The notes beneath the pieces were generated by a model. It did not search any database and was not told the origin of the DNA. It saw only the letters and a program-made list of their open reading frames with translations. Shown piece by piece: positions 11,461 to 23,520 of a DNA stretch of 64,000 nucleotides. The position numbers and the translations under genes are program-made. The DNA comes from Siderastrea radians (Eukaryota > Cnidaria > Anthozoa > Scleractinia > Rhizangiidae), in contig OZ024890.1 in assembly GCA_964017195.1 (NCBI GenBank), positions 20,407,701-20,471,700 of the forward strand, in the 5' to 3' direction. Each line of letters starts with the position of its first letter. Position 1 is the first letter of the stretch.

Positions 11461-14400
11461 TTCTTGTTTGTCTGTTTCCTTTTTATGCTTTTCTTTGCTT
11501 TTTTCACACAACGTATCAGTGTACGAGTAGCTTTGAATATTTATGATTTTCTCTTGGTTAGAGACTCCTATAGGCCACTTTCAAGGCACAGGACTTTAAT
11601 GGCGGGAGCAGCTTTGACGGTTGACGAATAAACGTGTATATTTTCAATTGCCGGAAGGTTGACTTCCAGTGGAGTGCAGCTTGTTAAATTAGATTTATCA
11701 GACAGGATGTCTAGAAAGTCAAAATTCCCATTTTGATAGGATTGTGAGTTTTGAAGCCATTTGTCTCTCGGACTGTTATTTCAGTGTCTTGCTATTTCCT
11801 TGCTTTCGTCACATTAGAGAATATATTTTCTTCTGATTTTTAACGCAAGCTTTCCGCAAATTCCTGGGCAGTAACAAAACGCGATGCATCAGCCGGGATG
11901 CTCACCCTTTCATATTCTATTAACAGGAAAACTTTAGCATCTCCATAACTCGAACTTCTCGTCTAATTCAAACTGATGTCATTTCCCCCTCTTCACCATT
12001 TTCAGAAATCTTAACCCGATAGCCCAAACATTGGTTGTCTCAGTTCTCTTGAGGATTCAGGTTATCGAGATTCTACATAATTTCATGTGAAATATAAGGG
12101 AGTTTTTGTAAGCAAATAAACAGCTACACTAAGTACATCCGACATAAAACGAATTCAATGTTTTGCGGCAATTTCCTCGTTGCTAGTGACAATGTAGCAC
12201 CAGTCTAGCAAGAATTCGTGAGCATTGTTTTACACGCATTTGCGTAACGCTTTTACTCTACCAGTTAAAATGAATATCACGAGCTTCAGCTAGACAAGGT
12301 TCACTTCTTCCCTTGCCGACACTATTTCTTTTTTTTTTTCTTTATAAAACTTTTAATTAAACGACAGCTGCGACAGTCAAGGCTTTCCCCAGTGGGCATG
12401 ACAATCCAATATGCCAACAGCAAAAGGGGCCTATTTTGACACATAAGATGAGAATCACGAGTGGTCATGCATGCCTCAATAGCCGCCTCTAAACTTAAGT
12501 AAGCATTGATTTCGAAGAGATGGCTGAAGGAACCCTGGTCTTTTTGTTTCATTTCTCTATGTTAGCCCAGTACAACTGAGAATGAACCAGTACAGTGTGG
12601 TTATATTTGGGGTACTGCTGTGCCGCATTTGTCTGGGTTACCCGCTGTGGTAAAATCGCGGATGGACTGAGAAGTCTCTGTGCCTTAAGTAGTTGCTCAA
12701 TGGAGTAAAAACTGAATTGAAGAAAAAACGAATACCGACAGTGTTTGAAGTAGTCGCACTCTCTTTGCCTTATGTGGTGGTTGCTCACTTAATATTTTAA
12801 TAATATATTTAAATACTGAAGGAAGTTGTGATCTCATTTAGAGGGCAGTGTAGTTCTATAGTAATTCTTCGTATACAGCAACTGTATCTGACTATATCAC
12901 TACTGTAATAGCATAGATATTAACTCAACAATTTCGGAGTATAAGAGTCAAACTTACCCTAATAAAAGCCTTTCCTTCGATTGCGCCTTCGAAGAGTAGC
13001 GACCTTAACCGGATGAAGCGACCCCTTATTACATGCCTTTGAATGACGCCGCAAACTTACGTAACAGTCGTTTAAGCATGCTAACATAATTTAATGTGAA
13101 TTTTTATACGGCTTTGTATTAAATAAGCCATTTTTGCGATGGCACTGTTTCTTGTTTTCAGGCAATTACCAGGGCGATTGTGACTTATTTAGCCATCTTT
13201 GCGTGGAGATAACAACCCGTTATGCCAACGCCAAACGGGCAGGATTTACATGTAACAGATCTTAATACATAAAATGAGAATCACGAGCGGTCATGCATGC
13301 CTTAATAGCCGGCCTTAAACTTGAGTTAGCATTGATTTCTGAAGAGATGGCTGAAGGAACCCTGGTCTGTTTGTTTCATTTGGCTATGTTAGCCCAGTAC
13401 AAGAATGAACCAGTTCAGTGTGTTTACATCCACGTTGAATATTTGCAGTACTGCTGTACCGCATTTGTCTGAGTTACCCGCTGTGGTAAAATCGCGGATA
13501 TACTGGAAAGTCTCTGTGCCTTACGTAGTTGCTCATTGGAGTAAAAACTGAATTACAGAACAAACAAATACCAACAGCATTTAAAGTAGTCGCACTCTCT
13601 TTGCCTTATGTGGTGGTAGCTCACTTGAGATTTGAGATAAATACTAAGGAATCTCATTGAGAGGGGAGTGTAGTTCTGTACATAGTAATTCTTCGTACAC
13701 AGCAACTGTATCTGATTGTATGTCTAATAGTACAGATATTATCTCAACAATTTCGAAGCATAAGAGTGAAACTTACCCTAGTAAAAGCCTTTCCTTCGAA
13801 TGTCCCTTCGAAGAGTAACGACCTTAACCGGCTGAAGCGGCCCCTTTTTCATGCCATTGAAAGACGCCGCAAACTTACGTAACAGTCGTTTTAGCATGTT
13901 AATAGAATTTAATGTGAATCAGTTATTAACCTAAATTTTATACGGTTTTGTATTAAATAGGCCATTTTTGCGTTAGCGTTGTTTTTTGTTTTCTGCTAAT
14001 TGCCAGGGCGATTGTTACTTATTTAGCCAGCTTCGCGTGGAGGTCGCGTTCTGCGTGCTATCCACTATTTCTGTTTCTTTTCCTTTTTTCTTATAGTTCC
14101 TTGTCGTTGATGTTGTTGTTTTTATTGATTGTTTGTTTTCTTGTTTGTCTGTTTCCTTTTTATGCTTTTCTTTGCTTTTTTCACACAACATATCAGTGTA
14201 CGAGTAGCTTTGAATATTTATGATTTTCTCTTCGTTAGAGACTCCTATAGGCCACTTTCAAGGCACAGGATTTTAATGGCGGGAGCAGCTTTGACGGTTG
14301 ACGAATAAACGTGTATATTTTCAATTGAAGGTTGACTTCCAGTGGAGTGCAGCTTGTTAAATTAGATTTATCAGACAGGATGTCTAGAAAGTCAAAATTC

Positions 14401-16560
14401 CCATTTTGATAGGATTGTGAGTTTTGAAGCCATTTGTCTCTCGGACTGTTATTTCAGTGTCTTGCTATTTCCTTGCTTTCGTCACATTAGAGAATATATT
14501 TTCTTCTGATTTTTAACGCAAGCTTTCCGCAAATTCCTGGGCAGTAACAAAACGCGATGCATCAGCCGGAATGCTCACCCTTTCATATTCTATTAACAGG
14601 AAAACTTTAGCATCTCCATAACTCGAACTTCTCGTCTAATTCAAACTGATGGCATTTCCCCCTCTTCACCATTTTCAGAAATCTTACCCTCAATAGCCCA
14701 AACATTGGTTGTCTCAGTTCTCTTGAGGGTTCAGGTTATCGAGATTCTACATAATTTCATGTGAAATATAAGGGAGTTTTTGTAAGCAAATAAATAGCTA
14801 CGCTAAGTACATCAGACATAAAACGAATTCAATGTTTTGCGGCAATTTCCTCGTTGCCGGTCAGTGACAGTGTAGCAAGTCTAGCAAGAATTCGTAGCAT
14901 TGTTTTACACGAATTAGCGCAACGCTTTTACTCTGCCAGTTAAAATGAATATCACCAACTTCAGCAAGACGAGGTTCACTTCTCTCCTTGCCGACACTAT
15001 TTCTTTTTTTTTTCTTTGTAGCACTTTGAATTAAACGACAGTTACGACAGTCAAACCTTTCCCCAGCGTGGGCATGACAACCCAATATGCCAAGGGCAAA
15101 CGTACTTTTTTTAACACATAAGATGAGAATCACGAGTGGTCATGCATGCCTTAATAGCCGGCTTTAAACTTGAGCTAGCATTGATTTCTGAAGAGATGGC
15201 TGAAGGAACCCTGGTCTGTCTGTTTCATTTCTCTATGTTCGCCCAGTACAAGAATGAACCAGTACAGTGTGCTTATGTCCGTGTTGAATGTTTGGGGTAC
15301 TACTGTGCTGCATTTGTTTGAGTTACCCGCTGTGGTAAAATCGCGGATGTGCTGGAATTCTCCGTGCCTTAAAGTAAGTCGCTCATTAGAGTAAAAACTG
15401 AATCGAAGAAAAAACGAAAACCAACGGCGTTTGATGTAATCGCACTCTCTTTGCCTTATGTGGTGGTTGCTTACTGGAGATTTTAATAACATATTTAAAT
15501 ACTGAGAGAAGTTATGATCTCATTGAGAGGGGAGTGTAGTTCTGTAGTTCTGTAGTAATTCTTCGTCATAGCAACTGTATCTGACTGTATGTCTAGTAGT
15601 ACAGATATTAACGCAACAATCTCGGAGTATGAGTCAAACTTACCCTAATAAAAGCCTTTCCTTCGAATGTCCCTTTGAAGAGTAGCGAACTCAAGTGAAG
15701 CAGCCGCGCTATCACTTGACTTCGAGTGACGTAACAAACTCAACTTAAAGGGTGTTTTAGCATGCTTATATAATTTAATGTTAAATTTATTAACCTAAAT
15801 TTTATGCGGCTTTGTATTTAATAGGCCATTTTTGCGATGGTGCTGTTTTTTGTTTTTTGCTAATTACCAGGGCGCTTGTTACTTATTTAGCCAGCTTCGC
15901 GTGGAGGTCACGTTATGTGTACTATCCACTCTTTCAGTTTCCCCTTGTTTATGTTGGCAGTCTTTGATCTGAGCATTATCATATCTTATCGAAAGTTAGC
16001 TTGGAAAACGAAAACACGAAAAATTGAAAGAGACTGGTACATTTAGTAAAAATATTCCTTTTTGAAAAAGGTCAAATTTACTACAGACGCTTGTATGGCT
16101 GGGTGGCAAGAGTTGCCACCCAGCCATACCGCAAACGTCTGTAAATTTTGAAAGTATCATTTGAAACCGGTTTCCATCCTTTTTCTTCCAAACTTCGCAT
16201 GTTAACTAAATGTTATATGTTCTTTCTAGTTATAATCTTTGTTTGTTTATCGGATGAATATCAATTTTCAAGATGTAAACAATGACGTTGATGTAAACAA
16301 TGGTTGATGTTGTTGTTTTTATTGTTTGTTTGTTTGCTTGCTTGTTTGTCTGTTTGCTATTTTTGGTTTTCTTTGCTTTTTTGAGACAACATGGCAGGAC
16401 ACGGGCAGCTTTTAATATAAGGATCCTTTTGCTAGGCCGCTTTGTTCAGGGTAGCAGGCAGAGGGTCTTAATGGCGGGAGTAGCTTTGACGGTTGATGGA
16501 TAAAAATGTCTTTTTTTGACGGTTGACGGTTATATTTTAGGTGTTCTGAATGTTGACGTT
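11461..16560. repeat. Tandem duplication of a unit of about 2.7 kb plus a partial third copy
   Basis: Sequence from 11461 recurs nearly unchanged from 14138, an offset of 2677 bp, for at least 800 bp. Similarity then continues at lower identity to about 15750. A more diverged third copy of the same start lies near 16320-16560. Inside the first unit a sub-block is itself duplicated with an offset of about 828 bp (anchors near 12523 and 13352). The near identity of the first 800 bp implies a recent event compared with the rest of the array. Confidence 0.75.
16074..16150. repeat. Long near-perfect hairpin of about 77 bases
   Basis: Perfect 16-bp arms at 16094-16109 and 16113-16128 close on a 3-base loop. 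Complementarity continues outward with small bulges through acagacg/cgtctgt to roughly 16074 and 16150. Size and pairing resemble either a short fold-back transposon or a small-RNA precursor, although the loop is very tight for the latter. No promoter or terminator is visible. Confidence 0.55.
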
Positions 16561-17058
16561 TATGAAAAGAAGATTGCTTCGACGAGTTTTTTAATGTTTA
16601 CTATTTTTTTTTTTTTGTTCTTTACTATATAAAACTGACAACTATTAACGCACTTGGCCGCCCTAGATGCATTGTTAGCCACTAAAAAGAAAAAAATTCG
16701 CGTGAGGTTATCCCCCCCCCCTCCACCATACCCCGATCGAGTGAGCGCCCCCACTTTAAAATAGGCCGCGCGGTCCCTGCTGCCAATATTGAGTCGCCAA
16801 CCCACCGAGTCGGACTCCGGGCCAATGTGACCAAAACGGTCGGATAAAAACGCGGTTTCTGTAGTATAACTGCTTCCCCAGGACGAGATGCTATTCCATT
16901 GCAGGATAACCCAAGCAGCTTTTTCTCCAGTACTCCTTTATACACCTTGCAAAGTAGAGTAAAGTTTCTGTGTTTTGAGCCACAATAACGGCTGGGATAA
17001 CTTCATACGGCAACCGTCAAAGCTTTTGACCGTTTTCGTTTCGCCTGCTGTCCTATAT
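16561..17058. other. Gene-free spacer with decayed MITE end
   Basis: AT-rich sequence with poly(T) at 16606-16617 and a C-rich block near 16705-16780 resembling the right end of the MITE at 8087-8354. No coding region is recognisable. Confidence 0.4.
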
Positions 17059-17397
17059 CAGGGGCACCCAACGGTTCCTTTCGGGGAATATCTGTTCGGA
17101 AGGCCTAAATCGCCCAAGATATTCGGATTTGATTGCAGTGAAAACTAGACAGTTCTTTGGCTAAACTTCACCTCAAACTTTTCAGAGAGCTATACGGCAG
17201 CTCGCCAAATTCGGCGGATAGGATTCCGTTTCCTAAAATTTCCGCGGGCTATTAAAATTTTCTAGCTAAAAACTTCGAAAAGATCAACCTGTATTAGCCT
17301 TAAAAAAATTTGCCTTTGAAAAGCTCTGAAGCAATCTAGGAAAGTAGAAAATGATATTTCAAGTATTCCGCTAAAATTTTCTCGTAGGGTGCCCCTG
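17059..17397. mobile_element. hAT-like MITE, 339 bp
   Basis: The termini CAGGGGCACCCAACG and CGTAGGGTGCCCCTG form a 15-bp inverted repeat with one mismatch. The CAGGG start is typical of hAT-superfamily ends. The flanks (tcctatat and ctatgaac) do not give a clean 8-bp duplication, so the superfamily is tentative. No transposase is encoded. Confidence 0.65.
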
Positions 17398-18274
17398 CTA
17401 TGAACGGAGAACAACTGCAGGACCAACAGCGAAACCGAAACGAACTGAACTACTGAAATCGCTCTGAGACTGCCATGAAATACACCTCACACGCTACAAA
17501 TAACTCACGGAGGCTGGAGGCAAGGTGAGACTTTTTTTTTTTGCATTTTCGTCTTTATTTCTAGCTCCTAAATACAAACCCTTTTTCTATCGTTACACAA
17601 CCAGGATTACCACACCAGTACAGGAGACACGCATGTATCTTTTATTATCTTCGACTGATTTTCAGTAACTGCTAGCGGTCAAAAACGAGTACTGCTTTCA
17701 AGCGCTGAAGGATATGAGGTTACACAAAAAATCTGCACTGAAAAGGTTCCATTAGTAAAAAGAAAAGCTGCTCGAAACCAAGAAAGTTACCGAAAAACTT
17801 ACGAACCCGAAAAGTTGCCTAGCAACTTGCGGCTAGGCAAAGGCAAATGGACAATGTAATGATCGATGTTTCTATTATAATTCTTGCCAAAAAAGTTTAC
17901 ATTTGTTGAGTACTAAATTAGCGGCTTACATATCCATGATATCGCGAAATTCTATACTGCTTACGCGTGACGCATATTCGGTTGGTAGTGGTTTTCGTAA
18001 CATGAGCAACGGAGAACGACACGCGATTCCGCACGTGAGGTGACTAGTACATGCCATAGTCCTTCGCCTGCCTAAACACCACACAGATTCCCAGATGATC
18101 GCTTATTTAAAATCAGTTTACATACAGATATTGATTGCTTTGATTTTTTCCCATGTTAGAGCGCGAGGGCTATTCGAGGCTAAAGCAAACTCACGTGGAA
18201 CGAAAGCATGACTTGCAGAACATGACGTGTGACATGTCAAAGTGACAGGGTAAACAAGTACGTAACGCTACCAC

Positions 18275-18281
18275 ATAAAAG
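18275..18281 (+). promoter_or_regulatory. TATA-like box of TspO-like gene 1
   Basis: ATAAAAG sits 70 bases before the ATG and is embedded in a block (acgctaccacataaaagcaa) that is identical upstream of the second copy. Conservation against diverged surroundings supports a core-promoter role; the start site itself cannot be placed. Confidence 0.5.
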
Positions 18282-18350
18282 CAAGCTGAGCGCGATCGTG
18301 GTAAGTATATTGTATTCTGAAGTCTCAGGAGAGCTGCAGATAGACGAAGC

Positions 18351-19247
18351 ATGGCCAACTCAAGTCAAGCGTTCAAGATAGCAGCAACTACAATCAATTT
18401 GATTGTGTTTATCGTAGTTTTAGTCCTCAACTACGCCTCCCGTGATCCAACCCACGGTCCTTTTCGCCATCTGTTTGGAAATGCAACGACGGGTGAAGTG
18501 TCCGACAAGTTCTACATCGAAATAACGCCAGCAGGCTGGGCATTTGCCATCTGGGCTTTGATCTACATTTGGCAAGGCGCTTGGATCATCTACTCGCTGA
18601 CTCTTCTTTGCAGAAAAGACGCCCCAAATGTCATCTCCCCGGTTCTTTTAGTGGTCTATTCGCTCGCAAGCGTCGTAAACGCATCTTGGATAGTCGTATG
18701 GAGCCACGAATGGATCCAAATCTCCTCGTTTCTGCTCTTCGCGATCTCCTTCTTTCTGTACGGAACTTTGGCCAAATCCTACATGACAGTGAACCTAGGA
18801 ACAAAAGGAATCCCCAAACGCGACTTCATCGCCACGCAGGTCCTTGTCAACAATGGCGTCGCGCTGTACGCAACTTGGTGCACGATCGCTTCTCTGCTCA
18901 ACCTGGCGATGGCGATAACCTACTTCCACGGCGTAGATCAAGACGTCGCCTCCACAATTTCGCTCGTGATCCTTGCGTTGGAGGTGGTAGTGTGGTTTTC
19001 GCTGGAGAACACCATCTTGGACAAGTTCGTGCGGTACACTCTGAGCGTCTATCCGGTGGTAATATGGGCCCTCTCTGCAAGCATTAACAAGAACTGGGAT
19101 CCAGCGAAGAGAAATTCCATCATCTCGCTGATCTTGCTAGCTGTAGCTTGCACTCTGTTCGTTACTCGTGTTGTGATTGTGGTGTGGAGAGAACAAAAGA
19201 AGAAAAGGCCAGTGAACAGTTCGTCATTGCTCTTGCACAATAGTTAG
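18351..19247 (+). CDS. TspO/MBR-like tryptophan-rich multi-pass membrane protein, copy 1
   Basis: An intron-free frame of 298 residues. About eight hydrophobic stretches are visible, near residues 9-28, 61-84, 95-117, 122-142, 163-190, 198-217, 230-245 and 256-279, followed by a basic tail (REQKKKRP). Residues 59-82 (TPAGWAFAIWALIYIWQGAW) match the pattern TPAGxxFxIWxxIY seen in long bacterial and eukaryotic proteins annotated as tryptophan-rich sensory protein or TspO/MBR-like. That gives the family call. Classical TspO proteins are about 160 residues with five helices and bind porphyrins and cholesterol; whether this longer form does so is unknown. Asn44 lies in an N-glycosylation sequon. 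The ATG is the first in frame and is conserved in the second copy. The second copy is about 89% identical and exactly the same length. Confidence 0.85.
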   Translation: MANSSQAFKIAATTINLIVFIVVLVLNYASRDPTHGPFRHLFGNATTGEVSDKFYIEITPAGWAFAIWALIYIWQGAWIIYSLTLLCRKDAPNVISPVLLVVYSLASVVNASWIVVWSHEWIQISSFLLFAISFFLYGTLAKSYMTVNLGTKGIPKRDFIATQVLVNNGVALYATWCTIASLLNLAMAITYFHGVDQDVASTISLVILALEVVVWFSLENTILDKFVRYTLSVYPVVIWALSASINKNWDPAKRNSIISLILLAVACTLFVTRVVIVVWREQKKKRPVNSSSLLLHNS

Positions 19248-20094
19248 AAGACACTGGGCGGAGTTGGGGGAGGGGAGGGGGCTGCAAGGGGAGTGTTGTC
19301 GACCCCACTGGAACTACCCCTTTTCCTTTATTTGAGGCCAAAATATGATTAAGTTAATAATTGGTTTTAATATATTTACATATATTTCTATATGTTGTAT
19401 TATTTTGTAATGAGCAAAATAACCAAAATTTAATGCTTGCAAAAATTTCATGAACACCAAATTAATAAGGAAAACCTAAGTCGAGCCAAATATTCTTGCA
19501 TAGCCTACAAGAGATCAGATCCCCCTAGGAGGTGACACTGAACTCTTCATGGAGTAGTTTTTTGGAACAGCAGAGATCCTCGGCTGATGTGCTGATATTA
19601 CTTTGTTCTGTACCCACAGAGATTTGGATATAGATTATATGCAAATGTGTTTGTACAATGATAAGCCTTGTTATTTTATATTTGTGATGCAAAGTTGGTA
19701 AAAGCTTAATATACTAGTTTTTAAAGATTTCTAAAAGTGGTGCTGTGCAAATCGTATAGACCCTTAGTGGCTGATTGCATGAGCTAGGATGCCCTGGCTT
19801 GTTCAGTTGAGTTTCAAAGAACAGTTATCAGCTGTTGCTAAATGAATGAATAGAGTTATATTTAATGGACTGTGTTCGTGTACCAAAATCGCAGTTGTTG
19901 CTAGTAGCCACTTCTATATGAATGATTAGATTGATGCTGTATGGACTGAAGATGTGTTAGAATGTAACTTTCTTCAGACTGCTTTTTGTAATTTGTCATC
20001 ACTAATGATTCCAAAGGCATTATTACATAATATTGCTGTTGCTAGTTGTGCGTCAGTTTTAATTGTCATTATCAATTTTCTTTTGTCTAATAAA
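19248..20094 (+). terminator. Probable 3' UTR ending at AATAAA
   Basis: The first canonical AATAAA with a suitable downstream context after TspO-like gene 1 is at 20089-20094. It predicts a 3' UTR of about 850 bases. The homologous region of copy B has AATAAA at 26426-26431, a similar distance from its stop codon, which supports the assignment. Confidence 0.45.
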
Positions 20095-21574
20095 CTCTAA
20101 GTGTATAACTAAAGAATGTTAGGGGTACTGGAGCTGTGGTTCACGGAAAACAAGGGATTTGCCTCTTCAGTGGATTGGTATTTCTTTGGTCACGGTTGAC
20201 ATTTTTCTAACTAACTGCATTTTTGTATATCCTATTGAGTTTGTCTGGCCCTGTTTCCCACCGTGGGAAAAGGAACCATTGAATCAAGTTATTGAATTTG
20301 TATTTGATAACCTTTAGAGATGCCGAGTTCTAATAAAACACAGTCACTGGTAGATGTGTTTTGTGCTGATTGGATTGTCCGTCTGTTTCTTAATATTGCT
20401 AAGGTAGCTTTACAGTTATCCTGGTAAAAACCTACACTGTATCCCAGGAGTGGGGGGGGGGGGGTACTCGGGCATAAAAGTAATTGGGAGGTGCAATGGA
20501 GGCCCAATTTTTTTTACCCAGGAAAGGTCCCTTAGGCTAAAACTAGGCCCAAACAAAGACTAATGTCCCAGACCGTAAAAAAGCCTTTTTTTATCCGCAT
20601 TTTAAATAAAAAAAGAGGGTCCGAGACGGTTTCCACTTCCACCTGTTTTTATGCGTTATGTAGTAAAATAAACTTTGTAAATGAAACTGATAGATTCGTT
20701 AAACATTAAATAAAGAACGCCAAGGTATGCACACCTTTTATCAACTCTAGAAAAAGATCTTGTGCAGGATTGTGTATGTGATCAAGTTCTTATTTTATTC
20801 ATTTTTTGGAGGGGGGAAATATTTTCTAATATAATTTTGTCAGCAAGAATTTGTTTTGGTAAACAAGCGTTGTTACTGCCAAAAACTCACGTTTTATGTC
20901 CCATGAGCCACCACAAATCGCTTAGCTGAGATCTTATCATACAGCTGTGGTTTGGAATTATTCCACCGTAGTAAACGTAACCTTGGCAGAGAATAGCCTT
21001 TGACTTGCTCGCATCATTAGGGGCATGCAGGAATTCAGTTCTTCATAAGTTGTGCTGACCTGTGGGATAAATCAATGATTTACCAGCCTTTTTAATGGCA
21101 ACATAAACTAAGGGGGTAGGGGTGAATCCCTCACAGCCCACCATGCCATCAGTCTTTTTGTTTCGGTTACATTGGTAAGCCATCCCGGTCCGGAAGGAAG
21201 CGCAAAAATTTCAGTTAGTGACGAACGTAAGGTAGGTAACCTGCTATCAGGCCGAATTTTAGCATCGCTCTCATATTCTCTTACGTTGGTCGCTCGCTAA
21301 AATCGCCCTTCCCGCCTAAATGTTTCACCGAGCGAAACGAAAATAAGGGGATAAACAAACTCGCGATTAAAATTCAGCCCGATGACAGCTTTCAACAGCA
21401 TGTGTTCTCCGCATCATGTTCACGGGTCCCCACATCCCATCCAAGTGACCAACCTCGTTCCCAGAGTAAAGATAAGTAAGTAAAATGAGGTATAACAGTA
21501 ACATGGATGATAAGTGACGTAACAAACTCGCGTACTAGTCATTTTAAGCATGCTTAAACAATTTATTGTTAATT

Positions 21575-21625
21575 TAAACGAGGATCTCGATAGCTCAGTT
21601 GATTGATCGGCCAGTGCAAAACCCT
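21575..21625 (+). repeat. tRNA-like fragment with box-A motif
   Basis: 'atagctcagttgattgatcg' near 21599 resembles the D-arm and box A of a tRNA. No convincing anticodon stem or box B follows, because an inverted-repeat element begins at about 21625. It may be a truncated tRNA-derived SINE head. Confidence 0.3.
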
Positions 21626-21884
21626 TTAGGGAGTGGTCATTGTTTAGAGCAGGGGAGGGGGTGGATGATATTAGGGAGGGGTTATGGAATATCCACAGCG
21701 AAAAAAAGGAGGGGTTACAGGAAACCAATGAAAACTTTATTCATTCCAAGGAATATGGCTTTATTGTTCTAGCTTCGCACCAGGAATCGGCTTTGCCAGT
21801 CTTCCAGACCTAAGAATAACCTGATCAAATAGTTCTGATTGATCTTCATTCTCTTCTATCTCACTGTCACCCAACTTTGCTGAT

Positions 21885-21933
21885 TCATCCAAATGAGGAC
21901 CAGGTCCTCTTCTGAATCCGACCTCTCATCATG

Positions 21934-21986
<53 letters not shown>

Positions 21987-23500
21987 GTGGTTGTCGTCGT
22001 CATCCTTGTCTGATTCATCCACGCATTCTCTTTGTTTGTAACTGGCACAAGCAACAGCTTTTGTGTGAGTTGCTGAAGAATCGTTTCTAAGAGCATGACT
22101 TATTATGCATTTTACTTGATCGTCCTTTAATGCTTTCTTTCCGGTGAGAAGATTGTGTTTGTCCAGATATTTCAGTCTTGTTTGAATACTTTCAATTTGC
22201 TGATTTCTCCTCCCAGACCTAATTGTCACCATTCATTTCCCTCGAATGTCTTCTGCCTAAGCCGCTGACTTTTCTTTCCTCCTGAGCAGCTCTCATCTGT
22301 GATCTTTGTTTAAGATCATTTAGATGCTGCACATACTCCTTTACTAATTTCGGATCAACTGCAAATTTGGTGGCAAAGTGGTCAATGCCAGTCTCTGTCT
22401 GCAGATTTCCATTGCTAATCTCTTTTTTAATATTAGCCCTGGGCTACCAGTCATCCGGAAATCTTCTTCTCGTTGGGTTTCAAGAGGCTTCATATAGTGA
22501 CCAGGGTTACTGGGATCTGGAACTGGCTGAGGTATCAGGCTTGGTCCCACCCAGTCATGTGCCTGGCAGAAATCGCATAGTTTTCCATCCTTATCAATGC
22601 AGTCTTTCTTCAGGTATTCCAAAAACAGCTTACCTGTATTATAATGAGCATTGTAGAAATACTTCTTCTTGAAATAAGCATGCTTTGAAGGGCTTTACGT
22701 TTTGCGTCCAAAGCTTCTATATACCTTGCCAGATAGTCCCAAATAAAGAAAAAAGCCATCATTACTTTTCTCTGTCAATAAAGCCTTAATTTACTCCCCA
22801 ATTATTGGCGCATTGTCAAGCCGTCTTTGAAGCTCTTCAGCGACAGCCCAAACATTCTTCAGTTTCCATTCGATTGCTTTCATACTCTTCAAACTCCTTC
22901 ATGTCCATCTTCTTTATGTCTTCATTTGACATTCCCTCAAACCTTTTGAACTTCTCCCATTCTAGGGTCTCTCCATCAACAAGTGCATCCCCACATCCAG
23001 AATTAGTTCTCTCTGCCTCATCCTGCCCCGAATCTCCACATGATCTATGGACCCTAACTCGATACTTAGAGTTGAAGATCCTTGTAAATTCTGCTTCTCT
23101 GAATTTTACTTTATTGTTGCTGACACCAACACCGGGGCCTGCATCTGTGAAGTCTTCCCATTTCGCCTTCACACTTGCATACCACTTGGCAATTTGTACT
23201 CGTTTAACAGCCCCAAAACATCTTTACAAAAGTGCTTAATTCAAAAAGTGCTAATGGTGTCTGCCATTTCTTTACATTTCCATGGTTCTTAAGTTCAGAC
23301 TTCAAACAGTCAATTTTAACCGTAAAAACTTGAAGAGCTGGAAGGATGCGGCAGGTAAATACCTTACGGTCATTTTCCAATGCGCGAGACAGTTCAAGTT
23401 TTCCAGAATCTTGTTGATTCGGTTATGTGTGTGATCGAGTCGCTCTTGTTCATACAGTCTGTGCAGAGAGGCCCTTGCTGTGTTTAACTTGCACCAATTC
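21885..23500 (-). pseudogene. Broken minus-strand reading frames of an unknown protein
   Basis: Read on the minus strand from 23500 to 21885, several frames look protein-like but are joined only by frameshifts and stops. They are about 23190-22837 (with IAKWYASVKAKWEDF and an acidic stretch, KKMDMKEFEEYES), 22622-22344 (with KLCDFCQAHDWVGP), about 22380-22215 (with KFAVDPKLVKEYVQHLND), and 22232-21885 (ending in a run of aspartates from the ATC microsatellite). I do not recognise the family. The cysteine pair, the acidic region and the location inside terminal repeats suggest a mobile-element-borne gene, but that is inference. Confidence 0.4.
21934..21986. repeat. (ATC)n microsatellite
   Basis: About 17 ATC units with one early interruption. 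On the minus strand it reads as a run of aspartate codons within the broken frame at 21885-22232. Confidence 0.95.
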
Positions 23501-23520
23501 AAGCACTAATGGCCTATTAA

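Larger units (their letters stand above)
5690..16000. repeat. Array of diverged long repeat units
   Basis: The same blocks recur through this 10-kb stretch. One anchor, cagtcaaacctttccccag followed by gggcatgacaaccc, occurs near 6387, 6930, 8591, 10418, 12375 and 15047, with a partial copy near 13203 and a reverse-complement copy near 9400-9455. A second anchor, gaaggaaccctggtctg, follows it by roughly 130-190 bp (6515, 7077, 8740, 10577, 12523, 13352, 15202). A third block with 'aacaaaacacgatg' and 'catctccataactcgaa' recurs near 5765, 7745, 11065, 11875 and 14545. Open frames across the array are short and not conserved, so I treat it as non-coding repeat DNA of unknown origin. Confidence 0.75.
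17566..21500 (+). repeat. Segmental duplication, copy A (contains TspO-like gene 1)
   Basis: Sequence from about 17566 ('acaaaccctttttct') to about 21500 can be followed, with indels, in copy B at 23888-27905. Shared landmarks are the block upstream of the promoter, the TATA box, the whole coding region, and downstream blocks such as 'atgcacaccttttatcaac' and 'gtccccacatcccatcc'. Copy A downstream of the gene has a poly(G) run at about 20450-20464 and lacks the GAT microsatellite present in copy B. Confidence 0.85.

Noticed and set aside
18569..19087. 172-codon second-frame ORF inside TspO-like gene 1
   Set aside because: In copy 2 the same frame is broken into two short pieces, so it is a shadow of the real frame.
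22805..23239. 144-codon plus-strand ORF opposite the broken minus-strand frames
   Set aside because: The minus strand has the more protein-like composition; the plus frame is its antisense shadow.
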